From Shinella sp032095155 (GTDB lineage Bacteria; Pseudomonadota; Alphaproteobacteria; Rhizobiales; Rhizobiaceae): DNA of 64,000 nt. The DNA lies in the NCBI RefSeq assembly GCF_049199905.1, contig NZ_JBLZPK010000027.1:1-64000 (forward strand), given 5' to 3'. Below, piece by piece: positions 24,900-33,768 of this stretch; the stretch's first letter is position 1; each line of letters opens with the position of its first letter. The notes under the pieces are model-generated. The model was not told the DNA's origin. It ran no database searches and saw nothing but the letters and a program-made list of their open reading frames with translations. The position numbers and the translations under genes are program-made.

Positions 24900-25289
24900 C
24901 AGACGCGCAGAATCCCTGCTATACTGAGTGCTTAAAACCACAGTTTCATGCTCGCCGCAACAGCCATGGGGCTGCGTCTGTGCGGCATTTTTGCGCAAAA
25001 GCAAAAGCCTCCCGCCTATCCCCACAGTTTCCACACAATTCCCTATAGCATGAAAGGTTTGGCCGCCGCGACCCTCTCTCGGCGCACCCGCCTGCCGGCG
25101 GCGCGACCCATTTCGCGCATGGCGGGCCGGCATGGGCGCGAACCGCATGAACCCTGCCGGAAGCCCTCCCCTGCCGTATTCCATACCCGCCACCCAAAAC
25201 CGCCTGCACGTCCGAACGGGCAAGGCTGCCTCCGGCCTCACCGTGCGGACTGCCCGCGACGCACAAACCGCGCCCTATTATAAAGCGCC
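24900..25289. other. Long gene-free region between ctaC and ialB
   Basis: Nearly 400 bp with several short open frames on both strands, none with a recognisable domain, ribosome site or convincing composition. It must hold the ctaC promoter on the minus strand. A small RNA on the plus strand ending at the hairpin at 25290 is possible. Confidence 0.45.
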
Positions 25290-25342
25290 GCCCCGAGCGT
25301 CCAATTTCCGCCTTCAATCAATCGGAAAGGAGCGCTCGGGGC
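25290..25342 (+). terminator. Long nested hairpin with T-tract upstream of ialB
   Basis: Outer arms gccccgagcg (25290-25299) and cgctcggggc (25333-25342) enclose an inner stem tttccg / cggaaa, followed by TTTTCATTT. It looks like a rho-independent terminator on the plus strand. No protein gene ends here, so it may terminate a small RNA or act in the ialB leader. Confidence 0.6.
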
Positions 25343-25403
25343 TTTTCATTTCCATGCCGTCCCTTCAAAGATACCCCGACTGATTCGAGATTCCGAGGTT
25401 TTC

Positions 25404-25934
25404 ATGGGTTTTGCTTCCCTTTCCCGGCTGTCCCGGGCGGCATTCGGCCTTGCCGTCTTCTCGCTCGGCGCCATGGCGCTTCCGTCGCTCGCAGCGGCCC
25501 AGCAGCCCGGCACCGTGAAATCGAACCATGGCGCCTGGTCCATCGTCTGCGACCAGCCGGCCGGCGCCTCGGGCGAACAATGTGCGCTGATGCAGAACGT
25601 GCTGGCCGAAGACCGCCCGGAACTCGGCCTGTCCGTCGTCGTGCTGAAGACCGCCGACCGCAAGGCGAAGATCCTCCGGGTGCTCGCGCCGCTCGGCGTG
25701 CTGCTGCCGAACGGGCTCGGCCTCAATGTCGACGGCAAGGATATCGGCCGCGCCTATTTCGTGCGCTGCTTTGCCGATGGCTGCTATGCCGAGGTCGTGC
25801 TCGAGGACGAGCTCCTGAAGACCTTCCGCTCCGGCGCGACCGCCACCTTCATCGTCTTCCAGTCGCCGGAAGAAGGCATCGGCATCCCCGTCGACCTCAA
25901 GGGTTTTGGTGAAGGTTACGACGCCCTGCCGTAA
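25404..25934 (+). CDS. IalB-family (invasion-associated locus B) periplasmic protein
   Basis: A 176-residue exported protein with a signal peptide ending near ALPSLAAAQ. The mature domain matches the Bartonella IalB family: HGAWSIVCDQPAG, EQCALMQNV, VLLPNGLGLNVDG, the disulfide pair FVRCFADGCYAEV, and the terminal FIVFQSPEEGIGIPVDLKGF. In Bartonella it contributes to erythrocyte invasion. In free-living rhizobia it is a common periplasmic protein without a proven role. GAGG lies 7 nt before the ATG. It is followed by tldD in the same direction. Confidence 0.9.
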   Translation: MGFASLSRLSRAAFGLAVFSLGAMALPSLAAAQQPGTVKSNHGAWSIVCDQPAGASGEQCALMQNVLAEDRPELGLSVVVLKTADRKAKILRVLAPLGVLLPNGLGLNVDGKDIGRAYFVRCFADGCYAEVVLEDELLKTFRSGATATFIVFQSPEEGIGIPVDLKGFGEGYDALP

Positions 25935-26013
25935 GCTTGGCGTCCGGCGGGCTTGCCGCCCGCCATCGGGGGACTTACATGAACCCGGTGATTTAAATGC
26001 TGCGGAGCCTGCC

Positions 26014-27429
26014 ATGAACACCGACCTCCTCTCCCTTTTCGATGCCGACGAGGCATCCGTGCAGGCGGTGCTTCGGGAAACCTTGGAGAGCGCCGATGAC
26101 GGAGAGCTGTTTCTCGAACATGCGCAGGCGGAATCGCTGTCCTTCGACAACGGCCGCCTGAAGGGCGGCAGCTTCAACACCGACCAGGGTTTTGGCCTGC
26201 GTGCGGTGGCGGGCGAGGCAGTGGGTTATGCGCATTCCGGCGAGATGACGCTGTCGGCGCTGAAGCGCGCGGCCGATTCGGCCGGCGCCGTCACGCGAGG
26301 CTATTCCGGCGACTATTCCGCCGCGCCCCAGGGCACCAACCGCCAGCTCTACAGCCCGGACAATCCGATCGGCTCGCCGACCTTCGAGCAGAAAGTGGCG
26401 CTCCTGACCGAGATCGACGCCTATCTGCGCGCAAAAGATCCAAAGGTGCGGCAGGTCACGGCCTCCGTTGCCGCCAGCTGGCAGGTCGTCAACATCCTGC
26501 GGGCCGATGGCCACCGCGTCACCGACATCAGGCCGATGACCCGTGTGAACATTTCCGTCGTCGTGGGCCAGGGCGACCGGCAGGAGACCGGCAGCTACGG
26601 CATCGGCGGGCGCACGACCTTCGATGCCTTCCTGACCGAAGAAAGCTGGCATGCCGGCGCAAACGAGGCGCTGCGTCAGGCGCTGGTCAATCTCGAAGCG
26701 ATCGAGGCCCCGGCGGGGACCATGGATGTCGTGCTCTCCAACGGCTGGCCGGGCGTGATGCTGCACGAGGCGGTCGGCCACGGGCTGGAAGGCGATTTCA
26801 ACCGCAAGAAGACCTCGGCCTTTGCCGGGCTGATGGGCGAGCAGGTGGCGGCCAAGGGCGTCACCGTCGTCGATGACGGCACGATCGACAACCGCCGCGG
26901 CTCGATCACCGTGGACGACGAGGGCACGCCCTCGGCCTACAATGTGCTGATCGAGGACGGCAAGCTGGTCGGCTATATGCAGGACCGGCAGAATGCCCGG
27001 CTGATGGGAATGAAGGCGACCGGCAACGGCCGCCGCCAGGGCTATGCCTATCGCCCGATGCCGCGCATGACCAACACCTACATGCTCTCGGGCGACAAGA
27101 CGCCGGACGAGATCATCGCCTCCGTCAAGAACGGCATCTATGCCGTCTCCTTCGGCGGCGGCCAGGTCGATATCACCTCGGGCAAGTTCGTCTTCGGCTG
27201 CACGGAGGCCTACCTGATCGAGAACGGCAAGGTGACGGCCCCCGTCAAGGGCGCCATGCTGATCGGCAACGGCCCGGACGCCATGCGCCGCGTCTCGATG
27301 GTCGGCAACGACACCAAGCTCGACACCGGCATCGGCAATTGCGGGAAGGCCGGCCAATGGGTGCCGGTCGGGGTCGGCCAGCCGCATCTGCGCATGGACC
27401 AGATCACGGTCGGCGGCACGAAGACCTAA
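26014..27429 (+). CDS. tldD: TldD metalloprotease subunit
   Basis: A 471-residue peptidase that, with PmbA/TldE, forms a heterodimeric zinc protease acting on unfolded or modified peptides. The HExxxH motif is LHEAVGHGLEGD (His251, Glu252, His256); the third zinc ligand is the Cys in FVFGCTEAYLIENG. N-terminal ADDGELFLEHAQAESLSFDNGRLK-type strands fit the family. ATG 26014 gives the usual start MNTDLL; the frame continues upstream into the end of ialB without conservation. No tldE (pmbA) lies in this window. Its last 4 nt overlap the converging lysR gene. Confidence 0.96.
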   Translation: MNTDLLSLFDADEASVQAVLRETLESADDGELFLEHAQAESLSFDNGRLKGGSFNTDQGFGLRAVAGEAVGYAHSGEMTLSALKRAADSAGAVTRGYSGDYSAAPQGTNRQLYSPDNPIGSPTFEQKVALLTEIDAYLRAKDPKVRQVTASVAASWQVVNILRADGHRVTDIRPMTRVNISVVVGQGDRQETGSYGIGGRTTFDAFLTEESWHAGANEALRQALVNLEAIEAPAGTMDVVLSNGWPGVMLHEAVGHGLEGDFNRKKTSAFAGLMGEQVAAKGVTVVDDGTIDNRRGSITVDDEGTPSAYNVLIEDGKLVGYMQDRQNARLMGMKATGNGRRQGYAYRPMPRMTNTYMLSGDKTPDEIIASVKNGIYAVSFGGGQVDITSGKFVFGCTEAYLIENGKVTAPVKGAMLIGNGPDAMRRVSMVGNDTKLDTGIGNCGKAGQWVPVGVGQPHLRMDQITVGGTKT

Positions 27430-28328
27430 TCGCCCCCTGCCCCTACATCCAGACGCCGCAACAGCCATTGCCGGAACGCTTGCGCTTCCGGCGAAAGGCG
27501 CTTGAAGCTGCGGGCCACGAGCCAATAGGCGCCGTGGCGGATCGAGAGATCGAAGGGCTGGACGAGACGGCCGGCGGCGATGTCCTCGGCGGCCAGGAAA
27601 CGATCGACCAATGCCACGCCATGGCCGCGCAGCACTGCCTGAAGCACCAGATTTCCCTCGGCGAAAATCTGCGCGCGGCCGAGCGGTGCATCCGGCAGGC
27701 CGGCGGCCATGAACCAGCGTTCCCAGACGCTGCGGTTTTCCTCGTGCAGCAGCGTGTGGGCGAGAAGATCGGCCGGCGTTTCGAGTGGCGGACCGTTCGC
27801 CAGCAGGCCGGGCGCGATGACCGGCACCATATCGACATCGATCAGGTGATCGACCTCCGTGCGCGGCCAGGCCTTGGCGTCCATGCCGTGACGAATGGCG
27901 ATTTCGGCCTCGTGGGTACGGAATTCGATGAGCCGCATGTCGGAATCGACGGCAACGTCGATCTCCGGATGGCCCGCGCGGAAATCGTCGAGATGGGAGA
28001 CGAGCCAGCAGGCGGCGAAGGACGGTTCGGCGCTGATTTCCACGAGCCCGCCGCCGCGCCGGCCCCGGATGTCCGAAAGGCTCGCATCCATCGCATCGAA
28101 GCTGCGCGAGAGCACGCCGAGCAGCGCATGGCCTGACGGCGTGAGGCGCACAGCGCGGTGGCGCCGTTCGAAGAGCGGCTTGCCGAGCTCGGCCTCCAGC
28201 TCCTTCACCTGCCGGCTGACGGCGGCCTGCGAGACGGCAAGCTCATCGGCCGCCAGCGTGAAGCTGCCGAGCCGTCCCGCCGCCTCGAAACTCCGCAATG
28301 CCGTCAAAGGCAACCGTCCGCGCTTCAT
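27426..28328 (-). CDS. LysR-family regulator (GcvA-like)
   Basis: A 300-residue LysR-type regulator. The N-terminal winged helix is LPLTALRSFEAAGRLGSFTLAADELAVSQAAVSRQVKELE. The effector domain (~90-290) is of the GcvA/AmpR type, with the characteristic LLHEENRSVWERWF, GNLVLQAVLRGHGVALVDRF and YWLVAR. These regulators usually control a divergent neighbour or their own gene. A dyad lies directly before its start, and a small gene is divergent at 28432. The effector is unknown. Confidence 0.92.
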   Translation of the reverse strand: MKRGRLPLTALRSFEAAGRLGSFTLAADELAVSQAAVSRQVKELEAELGKPLFERRHRAVRLTPSGHALLGVLSRSFDAMDASLSDIRGRRGGGLVEISAEPSFAACWLVSHLDDFRAGHPEIDVAVDSDMRLIEFRTHEAEIAIRHGMDAKAWPRTEVDHLIDVDMVPVIAPGLLANGPPLETPADLLAHTLLHEENRSVWERWFMAAGLPDAPLGRAQIFAEGNLVLQAVLRGHGVALVDRFLAAEDIAAGRLVQPFDLSIRHGAYWLVARSFKRLSPEAQAFRQWLLRRLDVGAGGD

Positions 28329-28331
28329 CGC

Positions 28332-28346
28332 ATAACCTCAAGTCAT
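28332..28346. promoter_or_regulatory. Candidate LysR operator
   Basis: ATAAC-ctcaa-GTCAT is a near-perfect dyad (one mismatch) fitting the T-N11-A layout of LysR sites. It lies 4-18 bp upstream of the lysR start, in the region shared with the divergent small gene. Confidence 0.35.
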
Positions 28347-28431
28347 CTGAAATCGACGATAAACTCGTTTGAGCGAAGGAGGCAAGCGGGCGGACAATAA
28401 GGGCAATTCAAGTTTGCCTGGAGGAGATGAC

Positions 28432-28665
28432 ATGCTCATCCCGATCATCACCATTTTCACGGACGTCGTCCGCCTGTTCACCTTCCAGCCGCAGCGGGTC
28501 GAGGGAGGCGTTCCGCGCCCCTGCCCCGAGGCAGAGGCGGAGTGCAGCTTTCCGTCCGCCATACGGCCGGCAGCGGCTCCCGCACGCACCGCGGAGCGGC
28601 ACTCCGGCCTGCAAAACCAAGCCGTTTCCCAGCCGAAGCTTTTTCCGCACGCCGAAAGGTGCTGA
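28432..28665 (+). CDS. Hypothetical small protein divergent from lysR
   Basis: A 77-residue frame starting MLIPIITIFTDVVRLFTF, with a very good ribosome site (GGAGGAG, 5 nt before the ATG). The first 18 residues are hydrophobic and could insert in the membrane; the rest is Pro/Ala-rich and low in complexity, with no known domain. Its main support is the ribosome site and its divergent position relative to a LysR gene. It may be a leader peptide or a small target gene, or not a real protein. Confidence 0.45.
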   Translation: MLIPIITIFTDVVRLFTFQPQRVEGGVPRPCPEAEAECSFPSAIRPAAAPARTAERHSGLQNQAVSQPKLFPHAERC

Positions 28666-28769
28666 CAGGCGCATGAGCCCATTCCCGCCGGCAAGAATGC
28701 GCGGTGTTAACGCCTCGGATACCATGCAAGCCCCATAAAGGCGGCTGGTTCAACGATCAGGAGGCGGGA

Positions 28770-29825
28770 ATGCCGATCCGCAGCGTCATGCGACAGGGGC
28801 TCAAACGCGCCGTCATCACCGGCGGGCTCGAAGTCGCGCATCTGGCGGAACGCGCCGGCCTGATGGCCTCGGCGCGCGGCATGGGCGCGATCTTCACCCT
28901 GCACCATGTGCGGCCGAAGACACCGCAGGTCTTCGACCCGAACGCCCATCTGGAGATCACGCCGGACTTTCTCGATGCCGCTCTCGGGCATCTGACGGAG
29001 GAAGGCTATCAGTTCGTGGCGCTGGCCGACATGCCGGCGCGACTTGCCATCGCCCGGCCCGGCGAACGCTTCGCCGCCTTCACGCTCGACGATGGCTATC
29101 GCAACAATGCGGTGCATGCACAGCCCGTCTTCACACGCCACAAGGTGCCGTTCACGGTGTTCGTGGCTCCCGGCTTTGCCTGCAAGACGCATGGCATCTG
29201 GTGGGAAACACTGACGGAGCTTCTGCGCGCCGCGCCGCATCTCGACTTCGATTTCGGTTCCGGCACCGTCACCCTGCCGCTCGCCACACCCTTCCAGAAG
29301 CAGACGGCCTACGAGCGCTTCGCCCATTTCATTCACATGCATGCCGAAGAAAACGCGGCCATCGAAAAGCTCGATGCGGCCGCCCGCGCCCATGGCATCG
29401 ATCCGCTGATGCTCACCGAACGGCTGGTCATGCGCGAGCCGGAATTGAAGAGCCTCGTGCTCAATCCGCTCGCCTCGATCGGCGCGCATACAATGAGCCA
29501 CCGGGCGCTGGCCCGCCTATCCGACGCGGAAGCCCGCCGCGAAATGGACGAATCCGCCGAGCGCATCGCCGCGATCACCGGCCGCCGCCCGGATACCTTC
29601 GCCTATCCCTACGGCGACCGCGCCGCCGTGTCGCCGCGCGAGCACCAGCTCGCCAAGGATCTCGGCTTCCGCGTGGCCGTCCTCACGGATCCCGGCACGC
29701 TCTCCGCGCGCTCCTTCGACACGCCGACGGCCCTACCCCGCATTTCGCTGAACGGGCTTTACCAGAAACCGAAATATGTCGGGGCACTCGCCTCCGGCAT
29801 CCCTTTCCGGCTGATGCGGCGCTAA
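28770..29825 (+). CDS. Polysaccharide deacetylase (NodB-homology) protein
   Basis: A 351-residue carbohydrate-esterase-4-type protein. The catalytic Asp pair is in FAAFTLDDGYRNN; the metal-binding H(S/T)xxH motif is IGAHTMSHRAL; the C-terminal FAYPYGDR block contains the conserved Tyr-Pro-Tyr-Gly. Such enzymes remove N- or O-acetyl groups from cell-surface glycans. No clear signal peptide, so it may act on cytoplasmic precursors or be membrane-associated. ATG 28770 follows AGGAGG by 5 nt and is preferred to the frame opening at 28704. Not an obvious nodulation gene: no nod neighbours. Confidence 0.88.
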   Translation: MPIRSVMRQGLKRAVITGGLEVAHLAERAGLMASARGMGAIFTLHHVRPKTPQVFDPNAHLEITPDFLDAALGHLTEEGYQFVALADMPARLAIARPGERFAAFTLDDGYRNNAVHAQPVFTRHKVPFTVFVAPGFACKTHGIWWETLTELLRAAPHLDFDFGSGTVTLPLATPFQKQTAYERFAHFIHMHAEENAAIEKLDAAARAHGIDPLMLTERLVMREPELKSLVLNPLASIGAHTMSHRALARLSDAEARREMDESAERIAAITGRRPDTFAYPYGDRAAVSPREHQLAKDLGFRVAVLTDPGTLSARSFDTPTALPRISLNGLYQKPKYVGALASGIPFRLMRR

Positions 29826-29835
29826 ACCCGCCTCC

Positions 29836-30456
29836 TCACGGATACATCCTGACCTTCGTCCAGCCCTTGCCGTCGTCCACTCGGCGGAATTCCACACGGT
29901 CGTGCAGGCGGAAGGGGCGGTCGTGCCAGAACTCGATCGAGACGGGCTTCAGGCGGAAACCGGACCAGTGCGGCGGGCGGGGGATGTCGCCGATCGCGTA
30001 GCGGGCGGTGTATTCGGCGACGGCCTTTTCCAGCGCGAAGCGGCTTTCCAGCGGGCGGGACTGCTTCGAAGCCCACGCGCCGATGCGGCTGCCGCGCGGG
30101 CGCGAGGCGTAATATTCGTCGGCCTCGGCATTGCTGACGACCTCGATCTCGCCGCGGATGCGGATCTGGCGGCGCAGCGATTTCCAGTGGAAACACATGG
30201 CGGCCTTGCCGGCGGAGAGGATTTCCTGGCCCTTGCGGCTCTCGAAATTCGTGTAGAACACGAAGCCACGCTCGTCGAAACCCTTCAGGAGAACCATACG
30301 CACATTGGGCAGGCCCGTCTCGTCGACGGTGGCGAGCGCCAGCGCGTTGGCGTCGTTCGGCTCGCTCTTGCCGGCGTCCGCCAGCCAGCTTCCGAACAGG
30401 GCATAGGGTTCGTTTTCCTCGGTGAAGTCACCGCTTGTTAACGCATTTTCGCTCAT
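29836..30456 (-). CDS. pdxH: Pyridoxamine 5'-phosphate oxidase
   Basis: A 206-residue FMN enzyme that oxidises PNP/PMP to pyridoxal phosphate. Landmarks are NALALATVDETGLPNVRMVLLKG, FVFYTNFESRKGQEI, the FMN-binding HWKSLRRQIRIRG, SRPRGSRIGAWASKQS, and the C-terminal signature FWHDRPFRLHDRVEF. PLP made by this enzyme is the cofactor of ThrC, encoded elsewhere in the window. Divergent from the lipoprotein gene at 30525; convergent with the deacetylase (10-nt gap). Confidence 0.96.
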   Translation of the reverse strand: MSENALTSGDFTEENEPYALFGSWLADAGKSEPNDANALALATVDETGLPNVRMVLLKGFDERGFVFYTNFESRKGQEILSAGKAAMCFHWKSLRRQIRIRGEIEVVSNAEADEYYASRPRGSRIGAWASKQSRPLESRFALEKAVAEYTARYAIGDIPRPPHWSGFRLKPVSIEFWHDRPFRLHDRVEFRRVDDGKGWTKVRMYP

Positions 30457-30524
30457 ATTCGATTCAAAGCCGATCTTTTTGGGCCGATTTTGGCCGCTCT
30501 TTTCGACTGCATGAGGCAGCTGGG

Positions 30525-30971
30525 GTGAACGTCATAGCAAAGTCGCGACCGGAGACAAAGCCATACTGGACGCGCTGCATCGTCCTCGCAGCAGTCACGA
30601 CGTCGGCCGCGTTCCTGTCGGGCTGCATGAGCGGCCTCGATCTCTTCGAAGACAGCAAGGTCGACAGCACCATCCGCACCAGCACCGTGGCGAACGGCGA
30701 GCGTCTTTCCGACGAGACGACCGTGCGCAATGCCGTCTCCTCCGCCGATCTGGCGCAGGCCGCGGGCCAGCCCATTCCCTGGGCGAACTCCGCTTCGGGA
30801 AGTGCCGGCGTCATCAGCACGATTGCGGAAAACCAGGACGCCGCAGGGCGCACCTGCCGCGATTTCGTGACGACGAAACACTCCTATCAGGGCATCGCCA
30901 ACTATTCGGGCCGCACGTGCCTGGGCAATTCCGGCGAATGGCTGCTCTTGGCCTTCGACCGTCAGGGTTGA
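30525..30971 (+). CDS. RT0821/Lpp0805-like surface lipoprotein
   Basis: A protein of about 148 residues with a lipobox AAFLSGC after a charged start and the hydrophobic run IVLAAVTTSAAF. The mature part shows the pattern of the RT0821/Lpp0805 surface-antigen family: PWANSASGSAGVIST, CRDFVTTKHSYQGIANYSGRTC and GEWLLLAF. Two cysteines of the mature domain probably form a disulfide. Function unknown; likely periplasmic or outer-membrane lipid-anchored. GTG 30525 is the start that best places the signal, though its ribosome site is weak. Confidence 0.72.
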   Translation: MNVIAKSRPETKPYWTRCIVLAAVTTSAAFLSGCMSGLDLFEDSKVDSTIRTSTVANGERLSDETTVRNAVSSADLAQAAGQPIPWANSASGSAGVISTIAENQDAAGRTCRDFVTTKHSYQGIANYSGRTCLGNSGEWLLLAFDRQG

Positions 30972-31074
30972 ACCCGCCCACCCGCATCTTAGCAATCTGT
31001 AAACCCTAACGCGTAACCGGCGGTTAGAACGTCGCCCGCTACCATGAGCGGTAAAACGAAACGGGTGGTTAGGT

Positions 31075-32145
31075 ATGCGTGATCCCTATTCGGTTCTCGG
31101 CGTGAAGCGGAATGCCGGCCAGGACGAAATCAAGGCGGCGTGGCGGTCGGTGGCGAAAGCCGTGCATCCCGACCAGAACCACGACGACCCGAACGCGACG
31201 GTGCGCTTCACCGAGGCCGGCCGCGCCTATGATCTGCTGCGCGATCCCGACAAGCGCAGCCGCTACGACCGTCAGCAGCGCGAGGCCGAGCTTCGCCGCA
31301 TGGAGCAGATGCGCCAGCAGCAGGCCGACCGCAAGGCGAAGGCCGAAAGCCCCCGCCAGCAGGACGGTCCGCGCGTCTCCGGCGAGGCCGCCGAAGACAT
31401 GATCGCCCGCATCTTCGGCGTCGATTCCCGCGGCCAGCCCGCCGAGGCGAAGCCGCGCCCGCAGCCGCAACCCCAGGCGCAAGCACAAGCAAGTGCGGCT
31501 GCCCCCGCCCAGGAAGCCCGCAAAGCCACCGAGGAACCGGCGGCAGAGCAACAGCCGATGCCCGCCCGCGGCACCGCGCCGGGCGCCGCCATCATCTCCG
31601 CCATCATCCGCCGCATCCGCGGCACGCGCGCCACCGTGGAAAAGGCGCCGGATCTCGTCGCCGACGTCACCGTCAGCGTGGAAGACATCCTCAACCGCGT
31701 GCGGCCGACCATCGAGACGCCGGAGGGGCAAACCATTCGCGTGCCCGTCGGCGCCGGCACGACCGACGGACAGGTGATCCGTCTCAAAGAGGCCGGCCAC
31801 CGCATCGAGAACCTGCGCCGCGGCGATGCCGTCGTCACCGTGCGCGTGGCGCCCGGCCGCTTCCGCACCGACGGCTTCGACCTCCGGGTCGATCTGCCCG
31901 TGACGATCGAGAACGCCGTTCTCGGCTGCGAGATGACCATCGACGGGCCGACCGGCCCGCTTTCCGTCACCGTCCCGGCCTGGTCCGGCTCCGACCAGAC
32001 GATCCGCATCCCGGACGAGGGCCTCGTCAAGGAAGACGGCGCGCGCGGCGATCTCATCGCCGAAGTCAGGCTGCTGCTCTGGGAAAAACCTGATGCCAAG
32101 ATGATCGACCTGATGCGGTCGCTGCGCGAAGGCCTTTACCTTTAA
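31075..32145 (+). CDS. DnaJ-family (CbpA-like) co-chaperone
   Basis: A 356-residue class-B J-protein. The J-domain (1-66) has the HPD motif in AVHPDQNHDD; an Arg/Gln-rich helix follows, then a low-complexity Pro/Gln/Ala linker (~120-165), and two C-terminal substrate-binding subdomains (VSVEDILNRVRP to FDLRVDLPVTIENAVLG). No zinc-finger cysteines, which separates it from true DnaJ. It would stimulate a DnaK ATPase. Followed, after 188 bp, by fabI in the same direction. Confidence 0.92.
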   Translation: MRDPYSVLGVKRNAGQDEIKAAWRSVAKAVHPDQNHDDPNATVRFTEAGRAYDLLRDPDKRSRYDRQQREAELRRMEQMRQQQADRKAKAESPRQQDGPRVSGEAAEDMIARIFGVDSRGQPAEAKPRPQPQPQAQAQASAAAPAQEARKATEEPAAEQQPMPARGTAPGAAIISAIIRRIRGTRATVEKAPDLVADVTVSVEDILNRVRPTIETPEGQTIRVPVGAGTTDGQVIRLKEAGHRIENLRRGDAVVTVRVAPGRFRTDGFDLRVDLPVTIENAVLGCEMTIDGPTGPLSVTVPAWSGSDQTIRIPDEGLVKEDGARGDLIAEVRLLLWEKPDAKMIDLMRSLREGLYL

Positions 32146-32333
32146 TCGATTTATGAACTTTCAGTGAAAGATGCACCCATTGTTACGGATGCTAACAGTT
32201 CCTGAACTGGCGCGCGCTTGAACCGCATTGCCGCCTATGCCATAGGCAATTTCGACTTATTCACGCAACTCCAAGAACGCAAAGCCTTTTCGCGTATTTG
32301 CGGGGGTTGCTCTAGATTTCAAAGGGGCAAACC

Positions 32334-33152
32334 ATGGTTCAGGCATCTGGTCTGATGAAGGGCAAGCGCGGCGTCATCATGGGCGTCGCCAACAACCGTT
32401 CCATCGCCTGGGGCATCGCCAAGGCTATCCACGCACAGGGCGGCGAGATCGCGCTGACCTATCAGGGCGAGGCGCTGAAGAAGCGCGTCGAGCCGCTGGC
32501 CGCCGAAATCGGCGCCGTGCTGGCCGGTGACTGCGACGTCTCGGACGAAGCCTCGATCGACGCCGTCTTCGACAATATCGAGAAGACCTGGGGCAAGATC
32601 GACTTCCTCGTGCACGCCATCGGCTTCTCCGACAAGGACGAACTGACCGGCCGCTACGTCGACACGACGCCGGGCAACTTCGCCAAGACGATGCAGATCT
32701 CGGTCTATTCCTTCACGTCGGTCGCGCGCCGTGCGGAAAAGCTGATGACCGATGGCGGCTCCATGCTGACCCTGACCTATTACGGCGCGGAAAAGGTCAT
32801 GCCGAACTACAACGTCATGGGCGTTGCCAAGGCCGCGCTTGAAGCGAGCGTGAAATACCTCGCCGTCGACCTCGGCCCGAAGAACATACGCGTCAACGCC
32901 ATCTCGGCCGGCCCGATCAAGACGCTGGCCGCCTCCGGCATCGGCGATTTCCGCTATATCCTCAAGTGGAACGAGTACAATGCGCCGCTGCGCCGTACCG
33001 TCACCATCGAGGAAGTGGGCGATGTCGGACTCTACATGCTGTCGGACCTGTCGCGCTCGGTGACGGGCGAGACGCATCATGCCGACAGCGGCTACCATGT
33101 CGTCGGCATGAAGGCCGTCGACGCGCCCGACATCTCCGTCATCAAGGACTGA
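32334..33152 (+). CDS. fabI: Enoyl-[acyl-carrier-protein] reductase (NADH)
   Basis: A 272-residue short-chain-dehydrogenase-type enoyl-ACP reductase that saturates trans-2-enoyl-ACP in each fatty acid elongation cycle. The modified cofactor motif is GVANNRSIAWGIAKAI; the FabI catalytic pattern Tyr-x6-Lys is Tyr159-Lys166 in NYNVMGVAKAALEAS; AISAGPIKTLAASGI follows. Substrate loop residues are as in other triclosan-target FabI proteins. A phosphatase gene follows 17 nt later, suggesting an operon. Confidence 0.96.
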   Translation: MVQASGLMKGKRGVIMGVANNRSIAWGIAKAIHAQGGEIALTYQGEALKKRVEPLAAEIGAVLAGDCDVSDEASIDAVFDNIEKTWGKIDFLVHAIGFSDKDELTGRYVDTTPGNFAKTMQISVYSFTSVARRAEKLMTDGGSMLTLTYYGAEKVMPNYNVMGVAKAALEASVKYLAVDLGPKNIRVNAISAGPIKTLAASGIGDFRYILKWNEYNAPLRRTVTIEEVGDVGLYMLSDLSRSVTGETHHADSGYHVVGMKAVDAPDISVIKD

Positions 33153-33168
33153 CCCGGAGCCTCGCATC

Positions 33169-33750
33169 TTGCTCATCTACATGATCCGACACGGCCAGAC
33201 CGCGTGGAATGCTGAGGGCAGGCTGCAGGGACAGAAGGACATTCCGCTCAACAATACCGGCCGCGCGCAAGCGGCCGGCAACGGCCGCACTCTCAAGGCG
33301 CTTCTCGGCGCGGCCGTTTCGGATTTCGATTTCGTGGCAAGCCCGCTCGGGCGCACGCGCGAGACCATGGAAATCCTGCGCCGCGCCATGGGTCTTAATC
33401 CCCTCACCTATCGCACCGACAAGCGCCTCGTCGAAGTCTCCTTCGGCGACTGGGAAGGCCATACGCTGGAAGAACTAGAGGCATCGACACCCGCTCGGGT
33501 CGACGAGCGCCGGCGCTCGAAATGGAACTTCATTCCGCCGGGCGAGACAGCCGAAAGCTACGAAATCCTCTGCTGGCGCATCGGCTCGTTTCTCGCCGAG
33601 ATCGACCGGCCGACCGTCTGCGTCAGCCACGGCGGCGTTTTTCGCGCGGCGTTCCGTCTGAACGGCATGGCGGAGGAGGAAGCGGCCAACATCCCCATCT
33701 TCCAGGACCGCGTGCTCCGGCTTGATGAAACAGGAATGCACTGGCTCTGA
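33169..33750 (+). CDS. Histidine-phosphatase (phosphoglycerate-mutase-like) family
   Basis: A 193-residue member of histidine phosphatase clade 1. The phospho-histidine is in YMIRHGQTAWNAEGRLQG; the second histidine is in VCVSHGGVFRA; Arg and Glu positions are in SPLGRTRETM and LVEVSFGDWEG. Likely a broad phosphatase rather than a glycolytic mutase. TTG 33169 matches the family N-terminus (LLIYxIRHGQT), with GGAG 9 nt upstream; the ATG at 33181 would cut off the first beta strand. Confidence 0.85.
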   Translation: MLIYMIRHGQTAWNAEGRLQGQKDIPLNNTGRAQAAGNGRTLKALLGAAVSDFDFVASPLGRTRETMEILRRAMGLNPLTYRTDKRLVEVSFGDWEGHTLEELEASTPARVDERRRSKWNFIPPGETAESYEILCWRIGSFLAEIDRPTVCVSHGGVFRAAFRLNGMAEEEAANIPIFQDRVLRLDETGMHWL

Positions 33751-33768
33751 CGGGCCGAAGCCCCTGAT

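Noticed and set aside
24948..25283. A 111-codon plus-strand frame in the ctaC-ialB spacer
   Set aside because: No ribosome site, unusual Pro/Arg/His-rich composition, and an equally long frame exists on the opposite strand.
28770..29825. Polysaccharide deacetylase considered as NodB
   Set aside because: The NodB-homology motifs are shared by all carbohydrate-esterase-4 proteins; the length (351 residues) and the absence of nod genes argue against a nodulation role.
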